This document shows, piece by piece, positions 7,671-15,928 of a stretch of 35,273 nucleotides of DNA. The notes beneath the pieces are model-generated. The model was not told the DNA's origin, made no database searches, and was given only the letters and a program-made list of their open reading frames with translations. The stretch spans positions 1 through 35,273 of the forward strand of contig JANQPD010000090.1 in the NCBI GenBank assembly GCA_028285465.1, written 5' to 3'. The position numbers and the translations under genes are program-made. Source of the DNA: Owenweeksia sp. (GTDB lineage: Bacteria; Bacteroidota; Bacteroidia; Flavobacteriales; Schleiferiaceae). Every line of letters begins with the position of its first letter. Within the stretch, counting starts at the first letter, position 1.

Positions 7671-8738
7671 TTAATACTTATTGCGCTTGCGTTGCTTTTT
7701 TACCTGTTTCACCATTTTACCTAGTTCCTTGTCCTTTCTTTTTCTTTCTGCGGAACTGCTTTCAAAATGCATTTTTTCCTTCTGTAGTTTAAGGAAATTA
7801 TCAAAGGCACCCCGGTCTATTTCTCCCTGTTCAACGGCCTCTCTAACCGCACATCCGGCTTCGTGCAGGTGTGTACAGTCTTTAAAGCGGCAACGTTCTG
7901 CGTATGCCAATACGGCTTCAAAAGTAGTTTCCACACCGTAGCGCACATCGGAGATCCCTACTTCTCTCATTCCCGGGTTGTCTATGAGTATTCCTCCGTT
8001 TTGCATTACCACCAGTTCCCGGTGTGTGGTAAGGTGTTTGCCTTTGCGTACTTTATCGCTGATTTCTCCTGTTTTCATTAAAGTTTTGCCGGAGAGATGG
8101 TTCAACAGGGTAGATTTTCCCACTCCTGAAGAACCGAGCAGGCAGTACGTTTTTCCCTTCTCGATGAAGGGAGCAAGGGAATGGTACCCGTAATCAGGAT
8201 GGCTGCTCACAGAAACGAGAGGTATGTCTTTAAGACGCAGCCTAACTTCAGCTAAAGCGCTTTCCAATGCGGGTGCATCAATCAGGTCAACTTTACTCAA
8301 TACTACAATGGGGTTTACTTTTGATGCGTGGCAGATCGTTAAATACCGCTCCAGGCGGTTTATGTTGAAGTCCCGGTCTACGGCTTGCACGATAAGTCCA
8401 TAATCAATATTGGTTGCGATGATCTGTACTTGCCCGGATTGGCCCACGGCTTGTCTTTCAATAATGGAAGTCCTGGGAAAAATCGCATGGATCAAGGCTT
8501 TGTGTTGATCGTATTCCGAGATGGCTACCCAATCGCCTACAGCGGGGAAATCATAACGGTCGGTTGCGGTATACCTAAGGTTGCCGATGAGTTCGGCTTC
8601 TAACTCGCCTTCCGAAGTTTTTACCCGGTACCTTTCTTTGTGTTCGGATACTACACGGGCCGGAGCAAAGGAATCCAGTTTTTGCGTTTTCCGGTATTGT
8701 TCTAAAGCCGGGGTGTATCCAATATCCTCAAGTGTCAT
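7671..8738 (-). CDS. rsgA: Small ribosomal subunit biogenesis GTPase RsgA
   Basis: A 355-aa circularly permuted GTPase that checks late 30S maturation and releases RbfA. The order is an N-terminal OB fold (about 25-100), the GTPase with G4 SKVD (148-151) before G1 GSSGVGKS (202-209) and G3 DNPGM (253-257, Asn where most GTPases have Thr), then a zinc finger with Cys283, Cys288, His290 and Cys296. A basic tail (ERKRKDKELGKMVKQVKKQR) ends the protein and probably contacts rRNA. Motif order and zinc ligands leave little doubt. It lies alone, downstream of dinB on the same strand, with an imperfect hairpin in the intervening 88 nt. Confidence 0.95.
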   Translation of the reverse strand: MTLEDIGYTPALEQYRKTQKLDSFAPARVVSEHKERYRVKTSEGELEAELIGNLRYTATDRYDFPAVGDWVAISEYDQHKALIHAIFPRTSIIERQAVGQSGQVQIIATNIDYGLIVQAVDRDFNINRLERYLTICHASKVNPIVVLSKVDLIDAPALESALAEVRLRLKDIPLVSVSSHPDYGYHSLAPFIEKGKTYCLLGSSGVGKSTLLNHLSGKTLMKTGEISDKVRKGKHLTTHRELVVMQNGGILIDNPGMREVGISDVRYGVETTFEAVLAYAERCRFKDCTHLHEAGCAVREAVEQGEIDRGAFDNFLKLQKEKMHFESSSAERKRKDKELGKMVKQVKKQRKRNKY

Positions 8739-8758
8739 GTTCTTTCTTTAGCGTGGAC

Positions 8759-8791
8759 GAAATAAGCGCAGGGTAGCATGCGCGTTATTTC
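8759..8791. terminator. 12-bp hairpin between dinB and rsgA
   Basis: GAAATAA-GCGCA (8759-8770) pairs with TGCGC-g-TTATTTC (8779-8791) around the 8-nt loop GGGTAGCA, leaving one bulged G at 8784. It lies downstream of the dinB stop and 20 nt upstream of the rsgA ATG on the minus strand. No T-run follows on the minus strand, so it may be a weak terminator, a processing site or part of the rsgA leader. The plus-strand side is followed by TTTAAAC. Confidence 0.45.
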
Positions 8792-8826
8792 TTTAAACAT
8801 TTAAATACAGTGCAAAAGCAACAGGT

Positions 8827-9360
8827 TTACTTTTCCTCTTTGCGCAAGAGGGAAATATATTTTGCCCAGGGGCCTACGGCTTTCCGGTAGTTTTTTAACA
8901 TCACCCGGGTAAGCTGGTTTATGTGACTGAGGTCGTGTACTGCCCAGGTAGCTAAAAGCTCCTTTAGCTTTACCTCGCCAAATTCCGGGTGTATGCCTTT
9001 TCTTTCCAGCATGGCATTGTCTATACCCATGCTTTCCAGCACCTCGAGGTTCTTTTTGCGCAAAGTGCTAAACTCTTGTAGCAAGTGGGGTAGAGTTTTG
9101 CCTTTGCTCTCCTCAAATTGGGCAAAGCGGTCAAAGGGTGTAAAGGGCACTGTGGGGTTTTCGCTCAGGATGCGTTGTGCCCTGGGTATCCAGTCTGTTT
9201 TTTCCCCGTGTATCAGGTGTCCCACAACATCATAGGGGCTCCAGGTATCGGGGCCTTCGTTGTTCTTAATCCAGTTTTCGGGCAAGCCGCTTAACAAAAG
9301 GCTTAAAACCCCCGGTGTTTTGGATAAGAGCTGCAGGCTTTCCGCAAGATTAAATTCCAT
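8827..9360 (-). CDS. DinB-family metal-dependent hydrolase/transferase
   Basis: A 177-aa DinB/YfiT-superfamily four-helix bundle. The three histidines expected to bind a divalent metal are His48 (VGHLIHGE), His142 and His146 (WAVHDLSHINQL). The W-S-P-x-D-V-V-G-H-L block is the usual opening of this group. Family members are thiol-dependent transferases or metal hydrolases, often detoxification enzymes such as bacillithiol transferase. This is not the DNA polymerase DinB. It is monocistronic: a candidate promoter lies upstream and a hairpin follows. Confidence 0.82.
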   Translation of the reverse strand: MEFNLAESLQLLSKTPGVLSLLLSGLPENWIKNNEGPDTWSPYDVVGHLIHGEKTDWIPRAQRILSENPTVPFTPFDRFAQFEESKGKTLPHLLQEFSTLRKKNLEVLESMGIDNAMLERKGIHPEFGEVKLKELLATWAVHDLSHINQLTRVMLKNYRKAVGPWAKYISLLRKEEK

Positions 9361-9397
9361 AATTCCACTTATTCAGCTTGGCAGGTAGACCAGGGAT

Positions 9398-9405
9398 CAA
9401 AGATA
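9398..9405 (-). promoter_or_regulatory. Candidate -7 element for dinB-family gene
   Basis: Read on the minus strand this is TATCTTTG, a match to TAnnTTTG, 37 nt upstream of the ATG at 9360. A TTG occurs 24 nt further upstream (9432-9430), slightly beyond the usual 17-23 nt spacing. Confidence 0.45.
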
Positions 9406-9498
9406 CTTTGTATTGGACTTTCTTTGGATCAAGGGGGTACATAAGTATTCCTATTGCTTGTTGAGGCTTTCATCATCAGAATATCCCTTTGGAAGAAT

Positions 9499-9770
9499 CT
9501 GTCCGAGCGTAGTCGAGGACAGTTTTTGTATAGGAGTTATTCTTCAATATCCATCTCATCTCGACTTCGCTCGATGAAGCCTTGGGCTTAGTGAAACAAT
9601 CTCAATTTGAATGTAGTAAGCCTGTCCGAGCGTAGTCGAGGAGAGTTTTGGTACAGGAGTTATTCTTCAATATCCATCTCATCTCGACTTCGCTCGATGA
9701 GGCCTTGGGCTTAGTGAAACAATCTCAATTTGAATGTAGTAAGTCTGTCCGAGCGTAGTCGAGGAGAGTT
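9499..9770. repeat. 123-bp tandem duplication, two full copies plus a fragment
   Basis: Copy 1 is 9499-9621 and copy 2 is 9622-9744; by my alignment they differ at about five positions. A third copy begins at 9745 and matches for about 26 nt before diverging. Each full copy contains one forward and one reverse palindromic core plus a shared linker (for example TTGGGCTTAGTGAAACAATC). The high identity suggests recent duplication. Confidence 0.85.
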
Positions 9771-9826
9771 CAAATGCTTGGACAATGCTTGGTACTCCCT
9801 AGCTCATCTCGACTTCGCTCGATGAG
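9499..9826. repeat. REP/BIME-like array: six palindromic cores in alternating orientation
   Basis: Forward cores (CGAGCGTAGTCGAG, flanked by CTGTC and GA[C/G]AG) lie at 9499-9522, 9622-9645 and 9745-9768. Reverse cores (CTCGACTTCGCTCG, flanked by CTCAT and ATGAG) lie at 9555-9578, 9678-9701 and 9803-9826. The two are the same element in opposite orientation with one change (GTAG versus GAAG). Each core can fold alone (CGA/TCG stem with a small bulge), and each forward-reverse pair can form a longer 14-nt stem. The pairing resembles the bacterial interspersed mosaic elements of enterobacteria. Similar CGAGCGNAGTCGAG elements are, to my knowledge, frequent in Bacteroidota genomes. Confidence 0.8.
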
Positions 9827-10003
9827 GCATAAGTCCAGGGAATCTTGTAGGTGAAAATCAGATGTTGCCGGGCAAGGCGGAAATAGTTGTTGCATCGTAA
9901 TATATGGCCTTTCATTTGACATACTTCGTCGTTTTTGTGTTTTGCAGAATATGAATTTCAGCCCATAACATAGGATTTACTGGCTCAATTATTATATGCA
10001 TGG

Positions 10004-10894
10004 CTAAGTACTGCTTGCTTGCTTTTTTACAGTACTTTTTTTCCAAACAAAATACATCAGTGTTAAGGCAAGTAGGTTTACTACCAGATTGACAATAACA
10101 CTGACCTCAGGTGGCGGTGAAGTGTAATGAAGATTGAACAACCCACCTGTTTTCCACTGACCTCCCAGCAAAAAACCGATAAAATTCGTTCCGTTGTGCA
10201 TGCCAACGATCAGCCAGATAGATCGCCTGCGGTAATAGGCATAGGCAAAAACAAGTGCCAAAGAAAAGCGGGAAAGGAATGCCGAAAGACTGAATGGCTC
10301 AATAATATGGTGTACAGCTGCAAAGATCAGGGAAATGGATAAAATGACCCATACATTTGCACGTGGATGATCATTAAAGAGTTCTATTGGGTAGGCCCGA
10401 AAAACCAGTTCTTCTTTTAAAGAATTTAGAGTAAGGAAAAAGAGCATCCATAGTAGGAAATGACCAATTACAGATACGGTGGGTACTTCCGGGGGAACGG
10501 CCCAGGTGAGGCTGATATCGCCGCCAATCATACTGTTAATGAAAACTTCAGTGATCACCATCCCTATTCCGATAGCGGAACCCGTTAAAAATGGCTTCCA
10601 GAAAGAAAGCTTAAACCCGAGTGACGAAAATTTTCTACGATGTAGAAAGTACATGGCAAGCCAGACCAGCAGGAATTGTGATGCCGAGTAAACCATAACG
10701 ATTGCCATTGTTTTTAGAGAGGGCTGGAAGCCTGTTCCTTGCAGGTGAACCGGATCCACTCCTATTAGACGTGCGAGTGGCAATACGCCTAGAGCCGTTA
10801 AAACAGCCAGCACTATAACCACTAAAACGATTAGTACCCTAATGGGTGTTGAAAAACGATATGCCGATTGCGAGCGGTTTGCTGTTTTCTGCAT
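10004..10894 (-). CDS. CPBP-family intramembrane metalloprotease
   Basis: A 296-aa polytopic membrane protein of the CPBP (CAAX protease/Abi) family. The catalytic motif EExxxR is EELVFRA (161-167), followed by the second motif FAAVHH (His195/196) and a third His in GMHNGTNF (His233). About seven to eight hydrophobic segments are visible, starting at 18-38. Known members cleave prenylated or bacteriocin-related proteins within the membrane, but most bacterial members have no known substrate. It is separated by 61 nt from the AraC-type regulator gene upstream on the same strand. A second, unrelated-looking CPBP gene lies about 1.4 kb away. Confidence 0.85.
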   Translation of the reverse strand: MQKTANRSQSAYRFSTPIRVLIVLVVIVLAVLTALGVLPLARLIGVDPVHLQGTGFQPSLKTMAIVMVYSASQFLLVWLAMYFLHRRKFSSLGFKLSFWKPFLTGSAIGIGMVITEVFINSMIGGDISLTWAVPPEVPTVSVIGHFLLWMLFFLTLNSLKEELVFRAYPIELFNDHPRANVWVILSISLIFAAVHHIIEPFSLSAFLSRFSLALVFAYAYYRRRSIWLIVGMHNGTNFIGFLLGGQWKTGGLFNLHYTSPPPEVSVIVNLVVNLLALTLMYFVWKKSTVKKQASST

Positions 10895-10955
10895 AGGTGT
10901 ATTTTTTCATTTTACGCAAAAGAAAAAATTCCTCTCTAAGCAAAATTGTATCAGA

Positions 10956-11759
10956 TTAACTATTTAGCAAAAGCCTGAATTGATAGGGTGTAATGCCGTA
11001 ATGCGCTTTAAACGTCCTTATAAAATGCGATTCATCAAAAAATCCGCATTCAAGGCCAACTGCTGCAATGTTCCTCCTTTCGCAAAAGAGTTTTTTTATT
11101 GCACAATGAAGCTTTTTCTCTATTTGGTATTGCCCGATCGAAACACCTACTTTTTCTTTAAAAACACGGCACATATAATTTTGGTGTACAAATACGCGTT
11201 CCGAAAGAGATTTTAGAGAGTGTACATCGTCTATCTCATTGTTGAGAATATGCATTAATTTTTGTAGCCAGGGAGTCCTTAAGGGAATAGTATCTTTTTG
11301 ATATTGATTGATGAAGTCCAATAGCAGATCCTCTGTGAAGTCAATCATGTTATACTTCAAAAAATCGATCAATAACTGGAATAGAAAGGGATAGTTACTG
11401 ATATACCGGATGCGCGGTTTGCCTTTTCTATGATTCAGATCATACTTGGTAAACCACTCGGCATGAAATTCTGCGTTAAAACACTTCGTTTCGTTGGTAT
11501 CGAAAGTGTTTTTGTGAATGTATTCGGCAGAGCGGAAGATGACGTTACCGGGATAAATCCTGTTTTTGTCATTTTCCGATATTTCTGAGTAAGTTCCACT
11601 GAGTAAAATGCTCAAATAGGCGTTGCGATGCGAATGGAATTCAGATTCTGATCTGTGATGAATAGTGCTTTTAACTAACAGGTGATCGCTTTCGTAAGAT
11701 TGAAAGGCTGTTCCTAAATACTCCCCTCTATTAAGTATGTTATGGCTTATCTTATTCAT
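10956..11759 (-). CDS. AraC-family transcriptional regulator
   Basis: A 267-aa regulator. The N-terminal half is a cupin-like sensing domain (FHSHRNAYLSILLSGTYSE, then PGNVIFRSAEYIHKN). The C-terminal 100 residues form the double helix-turn-helix: SLKSLSERVFVHQNYMCRVF for the first, and AAVGLECGFFDESHFIRTFK followed by the canonical GITPYQFR for the second. The start was set at the ATG 11757-11759 (MNKISHN); an upstream in-frame GTG at 11792 adds an unconvincing extension. It probably controls one or both flanking membrane-protease/cupin genes. The effector is unknown. The gene looks AT-richer than the genes in regions 1 and 3. Confidence 0.88.
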   Translation of the reverse strand: MNKISHNILNRGEYLGTAFQSYESDHLLVKSTIHHRSESEFHSHRNAYLSILLSGTYSEISENDKNRIYPGNVIFRSAEYIHKNTFDTNETKCFNAEFHAEWFTKYDLNHRKGKPRIRYISNYPFLFQLLIDFLKYNMIDFTEDLLLDFINQYQKDTIPLRTPWLQKLMHILNNEIDDVHSLKSLSERVFVHQNYMCRVFKEKVGVSIGQYQIEKKLHCAIKKLFCERRNIAAVGLECGFFDESHFIRTFKAHYGITPYQFRLLLNS

Positions 11760-11842
11760 ATGCTCTAACGTCTGGCAAGCAAGGGATACCACCCTGAAAG
11801 ATACTGTGATTTGTATACCTCTTCATGTACAGGCCTGCTCCG

Positions 11843-12247
11843 TCAAATTTCAAAATCTGTTCCATACTTCAACCCGATTTCTTTAATTCCAGCCATATCT
11901 TCATCGAGTTCCACAAACATTTTTTCAATTCCAGCAGGCGCAAATATTACGATCAATTCTGCATCGGTATTCGAGTCGTTCTTCCAGCTGTGCCTTTCTC
12001 CTTTTTCAATGGTTAGAAATTCCCCTTCCCTCAGTTCGATTTCTTTTCCATTCACATGGAACCGCAGTTGCCCGCTTTTCAGGTAAAAACTCTCATCCTC
12101 CCTTGCGTGAGTATGCATTGGAGGGCCAGGGTCTCCAGCCGGAATTCTAGTTTCACTTAAGAAGTACCGGCCACCGGTTTCCTCTCCTGTGGCTATAAAT
12201 CTCAGTCCAAAATAATTTCTTTTCATCTGGTTTTTGGGCGTTTTCAT
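11843..12247 (-). CDS. Cupin-domain protein
   Basis: A 134-aa single-domain cupin. Motif 1 is GPPMHTHAREDESFYLKSG, carrying the usual two histidines and a glutamate (H-x-H...E), and motif 2 is GEFLTIEKGERHSW with the third histidine. It could be a small metalloenzyme or a ligand-binding protein in the cytosol; nothing fixes the substrate. It begins 4 nt after the stop of the CPBP gene at 12252, so the two are cotranscribed, and it precedes the AraC-type gene by 83 nt. Confidence 0.8.
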   Translation of the reverse strand: MKTPKNQMKRNYFGLRFIATGEETGGRYFLSETRIPAGDPGPPMHTHAREDESFYLKSGQLRFHVNGKEIELREGEFLTIEKGERHSWKNDSNTDAELIVIFAPAGIEKMFVELDEDMAGIKEIGLKYGTDFEI

Positions 12248-12251
12248 CTTG

Positions 12252-12950
12252 CTACGAACTTTTTATGAGCAATAAGGAGCTGATTATGATCACATCCTGC
12301 AAAAAATGAATGAACCAGGCCCAGAATATCCCGTTGGTTTCGTGCACGGACTTGCTCAAAACATAACCCAAAATGCCTGCCAGTGCTATACCAATAATAC
12401 CGTTTGGCATTCCTCTATAATGTGCCAGGCCAAACACAATAGCGGAAATCAGGAATATTTTGTTTGGCGAAAGAAGCCCGTATAATGGACCATTTATTCC
12501 TACTCTATAGATCATTTCTTCTGAAAAAGAATTGGTTAATGAGAATAAGACAACCCAAAGTAGCCCGGTTTTTAGCAAACTAAAATTAATGAGCTGTCCT
12601 TTTAGTTGAAAATACATAAAAACTCCGGTGATGATACTTATAAAGACAGATAGTGAGATGCCCGTTTTCAACCAGCTGTCTCCTTTTTTGATCCCGAATA
12701 TTTTTAGTTCTTCTCCAACTGCCGAAATATTCCCGAAGGACATCAGGCTCTTAAAACTTTCCGGGTTGAAGCAATAGGAGCTGATCATTGAGAGTACTGC
12801 AACTCCCAACAACAGTAATTGGTAGCTAAACTGAAAATTTATATATGCATTAGTGCTGATTGCAATACCTGTTTTGTGGGCATACCCCGCCAGAAATAGG
12901 ATACTTAAGGTGAATACTGCCGCAAAAGCAATGGGAAGAACGATTCTCAT
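12252..12950 (-). CDS. Second CPBP-family intramembrane metalloprotease
   Basis: A 232-aa membrane protein with about seven hydrophobic segments. The catalytic EExxxR is EEMIYR (144-149), with FGLAHYRG (His177) and FIHFLQD (His215) as motifs 2 and 3, so all predicted zinc or catalytic positions are present. The start was set at ATG 12948-12950 (MRIVLPIAFA), which begins directly with a membrane helix; the frame is open 17 codons further up but that extension looks non-coding. The substrate is unknown. It shares a transcript with the cupin gene. Confidence 0.83.
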   Translation of the reverse strand: MRIVLPIAFAAVFTLSILFLAGYAHKTGIAISTNAYINFQFSYQLLLLGVAVLSMISSYCFNPESFKSLMSFGNISAVGEELKIFGIKKGDSWLKTGISLSVFISIITGVFMYFQLKGQLINFSLLKTGLLWVVLFSLTNSFSEEMIYRVGINGPLYGLLSPNKIFLISAIVFGLAHYRGMPNGIIGIALAGILGYVLSKSVHETNGIFWAWFIHFLQDVIIISSLLLIKSS

Positions 12951-13027
12951 GTGTAATGATTTTGCATTATACGGTGCAAAAGTGACACAAGGAGACGCCA
13001 AAAAACTTGATGTAAGATAAGAAAATC

Positions 13028-13633
13028 CTAAAGGGTGATTTTCTTCCTGATGCGGCTGAAGCTTTCGGGGGTGATGCCTAAATAGGAGGCGATATGCTTT
13101 TGGGGAGTGCGCCGCACAATTGCGGGTTGACGTTTTAAAAGCTTTAAATACCTCTCTTCAGCCGTTAGCATCAATAGATCTATCTGTTGCAACTGCTTGT
13201 GGATGAAAAGAGATTCTGCTGCTATCCTTCCTATATTCACTCCGATTTTAGAATGCTGATACAAGTCATTCAGATCCGCAAATGAGATAGACAGCAGTTC
13301 GGTCGACTCGATGGCCTGGGTAAATAGTTCAGTAGATCTTTGGGTTATGAACGACATATAATCTCCGAAAAACTCATGTTCGTAGCATAGATCAAGACAC
13401 ACCGGAACATTTTCCTTCCACAGGAAAACGCCTGCGGACCCTTTTGTTATGATGCTCAGGCTGTTTTCTGTTCGGTTAGCTTCCTTAATGATCTCATTTT
13501 TCCTATAAGAACAGTGCTTCAAAAAAGAAGCAAAAGATTCCCAGGCCTCAAGGGGAGCCTCAAAATAGGGGTCAAATATTTTCTTTACTAATGTCCCGGT
13601 TTCGATGATTTCAGCATTGTAGCCTAATGGCAT
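13028..13633 (-). CDS. Crp/Fnr-family transcriptional regulator
   Basis: A 201-aa regulator with an N-terminal cyclic-nucleotide-binding-type beta-roll (about 25-120: SLSIITKGSAGVFLW, then EFFGDYMSF) and a C-terminal winged helix ending QKHIASYLGITPESFSRIRK, the recognition helix typical of Bacteroidota Crp-like proteins. I see no Fnr-type cysteine cluster, so it is unlikely to bind an iron-sulfur cluster. The start is uncertain: ATG 13633 gives a length near the family norm (about 190-200); ATG 13669 and a TTG at 13687 are alternatives. Many such Bacteroidota proteins sense membrane or redox stress by unknown ligands. Confidence 0.83.
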   Translation of the reverse strand: MPLGYNAEIIETGTLVKKIFDPYFEAPLEAWESFASFLKHCSYRKNEIIKEANRTENSLSIITKGSAGVFLWKENVPVCLDLCYEHEFFGDYMSFITQRSTELFTQAIESTELLSISFADLNDLYQHSKIGVNIGRIAAESLFIHKQLQQIDLLMLTAEERYLKLLKRQPAIVRRTPQKHIASYLGITPESFSRIRKKITL

Positions 13634-13840
13634 GTAGCTATGGCAAGTATGGGTTTTCGGAACCGCCATCTTGTCTGCCAATGGCAAAGTTTATCAGGTG
13701 CAATATCTTCATTTTTGAATAGTCCGCCACAATTGCCTTTGATAGTGATTTACCAAGCTGTTATACCAGAGAAAGGTGCCCGTGGATTTTTCGTTTTAAG
13801 GTATCCAGCTTAAAGGTGCTTTGTATAGCGTTATGCCACC

Positions 13841-15703
13841 TTAGTTCAGTTTGGATGCAGCGGTTGACCGGTCAATGAAGAGGATACTGTCAAACTGAAA
13901 AGGGATCCTGTACCTTCCGCCAAAGCCATAGTCTTCTGCTACGTAGCCCACGTAGCGTACGGGTCTTTTTGTATTTATCCATTGGTACTCCGGTAAGTCG
14001 TTTTTAAAGGGGTTTAAATCCAGGATGAGATGGGGTTTGCCGAGTTTCAGTGCAATCCGGTGCAATCCGGCATCGAGACTTCCTATCGGGCTGGTGTAGA
14101 TCTGAAATGGTTTTTGGGTAAAGTCGCTGTAACTAATGGTTCCCAGACAACTACCCTGGTAAGTGAAGAGGCCAAAAGCGTAGTAGTCGTTCCCGTATTT
14201 TTTTGATAAGTAAGCGCCCATTGACTGTCCGAAGAAGAAATTTGCACTTTCTTCAGGCGCCTCTCCCCGGCTCACATGAGAGTCGTGGGCCCAAACAAGT
14301 ATTTTTGTGCCCGGCTTTCGCTGGTTTATAATCCACTCGATGTTTTCTGCCATAGCCTTATCCCTGCCTTCGTAGATGCCACCAAGAGCAGTTTCGGTGA
14401 ATTGTTTTATGGTCCTTGCGTTTTGAATGGCCCACTCCACACGCACGCTATCTTGCTTATTCCTTGCTTCCTTAAGCCACTTGTCTCTTCCGCTTTGTAC
14501 GAGGGTGAAATTGGCTTGTGCTGCCCGGTCCCATTCTAACAACATACTATCTGCCTGAAAGTAGCTGTTTCGCCAAGCAGCTTTAATGTCATGCAGCAGG
14601 CGGTTTGATGCTTCCTGCTTTCTGAGGTCGTGCCGGGCTAAAAAATCGTGTAAATGCTCCAGGGCCAATTGAGGGTTTTGTACATCCATCCCCACAAATT
14701 CTACTTTGTCATCCGGGTGTTTCTCGTTGTAGTCTCTCAGCCACTTTATCAGCTGAAGCATTTCCCGGGTGTTCCAAACGGCAAACAAGCCTTTGATAAG
14801 GGTTTCGGCTTCTCCTTTTCCATGGAGTACATATTCATTGATGCGCTCCATTAGCAACTGATTGTCTTCCAGTACAAAAACGCGTACACCAAGCTCAAAT
14901 ATGGCGAATTGAAACAGCCGATGCTTTACTTTGAAAAACTCCCGGGTGCCGTGGGTAGATTCGCCTAAGGCAATGATCTTTGCATCACCTACCAGTGCAC
15001 GTATATCCTCTAAATCTCGGAAAGCTTCTTTTCCTGCTTCGGTACCCGGAAAGGGTTCGGGTGTATCGAAAGGGATGGTTTCTTTTGCTAAAGCACTTAG
15101 CTGCTCACCGGTAAATTCCGGGGCAACCGGAACTTCCAGCACTTCCTCATCATTCACGCTTAATTGAAGTTTGTCGAACCAGACGGTTCCGCTCCCGGAG
15201 AAATAGAGGGTCACGAGTACAGTGTGAGGCTTCGAACCAATATCGATATGTGTGGTGTACTTTTCCCAATTCTCAGTGTGTTCGAGGACAATTTCGTTTT
15301 GTTTTAAAACGCCAAAGTCATTTTCTACAGTTCCTATGGATGTTATGCGCATACCCGATGTTCCGGTAAAATGACGGGTTTTTGCCCAGCCGCTAATGCT
15401 GAGGCGGCTGTTCAGGATTTGGCTGGGCTCTATGAAGAAGGAAAGTTCAAACCGCTCACTGTCGTGTTTCCGGTCGTTTTGAATTTTCAAGCTGTACTTC
15501 CCGGAAACGGTGGCAGAGGTGTCACACACAAACCGGACGTTTTGCGCATAGCGGTAAACAGACCAGCCCCAGGGCCTGGAGGGCCCTTCTACACTCAATT
15601 TCTCGAAGTCCAAATTAAGTTTTTGCTGCGCAGATGCCAGCGAACTACTTACTGAGATGAGCAGAAAAAGCAGGGAGAAGCGCTTTGTGAAAAACATGGA
15701 CAT
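13841..15703 (-). CDS. Secreted erythromycin-esterase-family hydrolase
   Basis: A 620-aa protein. From the ATG at 15703 it has a signal peptide (MSMFFTKRFSLLFLLISVSS, cleavage likely after ASA). It continues with a beta-sandwich of about 165 residues that resembles a carbohydrate-binding module (it starts NLDFEKL and ends WFDKLQLSV), then an erythromycin-esterase domain. The catalytic region is intact: ALGESTHGTREF (Glu248, His251), VFVLEDN (Glu279) and VWAHDSHVSRG. The Ere family hydrolyses macrolide lactones, but most Bacteroidota members are uncharacterised. Export and the extra domain argue for an envelope or extracellular substrate rather than classical resistance. An in-frame ATG at 15697 is equally possible; the longest frame (15745) spoils the signal peptide. 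It lies alone. Confidence 0.82.
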   Translation of the reverse strand: MSMFFTKRFSLLFLLISVSSSLASAQQKLNLDFEKLSVEGPSRPWGWSVYRYAQNVRFVCDTSATVSGKYSLKIQNDRKHDSERFELSFFIEPSQILNSRLSISGWAKTRHFTGTSGMRITSIGTVENDFGVLKQNEIVLEHTENWEKYTTHIDIGSKPHTVLVTLYFSGSGTVWFDKLQLSVNDEEVLEVPVAPEFTGEQLSALAKETIPFDTPEPFPGTEAGKEAFRDLEDIRALVGDAKIIALGESTHGTREFFKVKHRLFQFAIFELGVRVFVLEDNQLLMERINEYVLHGKGEAETLIKGLFAVWNTREMLQLIKWLRDYNEKHPDDKVEFVGMDVQNPQLALEHLHDFLARHDLRKQEASNRLLHDIKAAWRNSYFQADSMLLEWDRAAQANFTLVQSGRDKWLKEARNKQDSVRVEWAIQNARTIKQFTETALGGIYEGRDKAMAENIEWIINQRKPGTKILVWAHDSHVSRGEAPEESANFFFGQSMGAYLSKKYGNDYYAFGLFTYQGSCLGTISYSDFTQKPFQIYTSPIGSLDAGLHRIALKLGKPHLILDLNPFKNDLPEYQWINTKRPVRYVGYVAEDYGFGGRYRIPFQFDSILFIDRSTAASKLN

Positions 15704-15928
15704 CAGCTTAATATTAGTCTTACAATGGGGCACTGCATTTAACATATGAATGCATTGGGATCGGGTAAATTACCAAACTTTTTACAAGCTTCTGCCGTAG
15801 CGGCTTTGAAGACCTCCTCGCGGTGTACCTGGAGTTTTTTCAGCATAAGGCACTGGCAGGCAATGTAAAAACGCAGCTAAAGATATAGATAACAACAGCC
15901 CTTTTGCAAAAGACGGGGAGGGAAGTGT

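Larger units (their letters stand above)
9361..10003. other. Gene-free 643-nt intergenic stretch carrying palindromic repeats
   Basis: I found no credible gene here. The first 40 nt hold the dinB-family promoter candidate. From 9499 to 9826 there is a repeat array (described separately). The last part, 9827-10003, is AT-rich and shows neither a recognisable gene nor a clear terminator for the CPBP gene, whose stop is at 10004. The stretch separates core genes from a block of regulators and membrane proteases. Confidence 0.7.

Noticed and set aside
9499-9826. CRISPR array interpretation of the repeats
   Set aside because: The whole 123-bp unit including the supposed spacers is duplicated, the cores alternate in orientation, and no cas genes are present.
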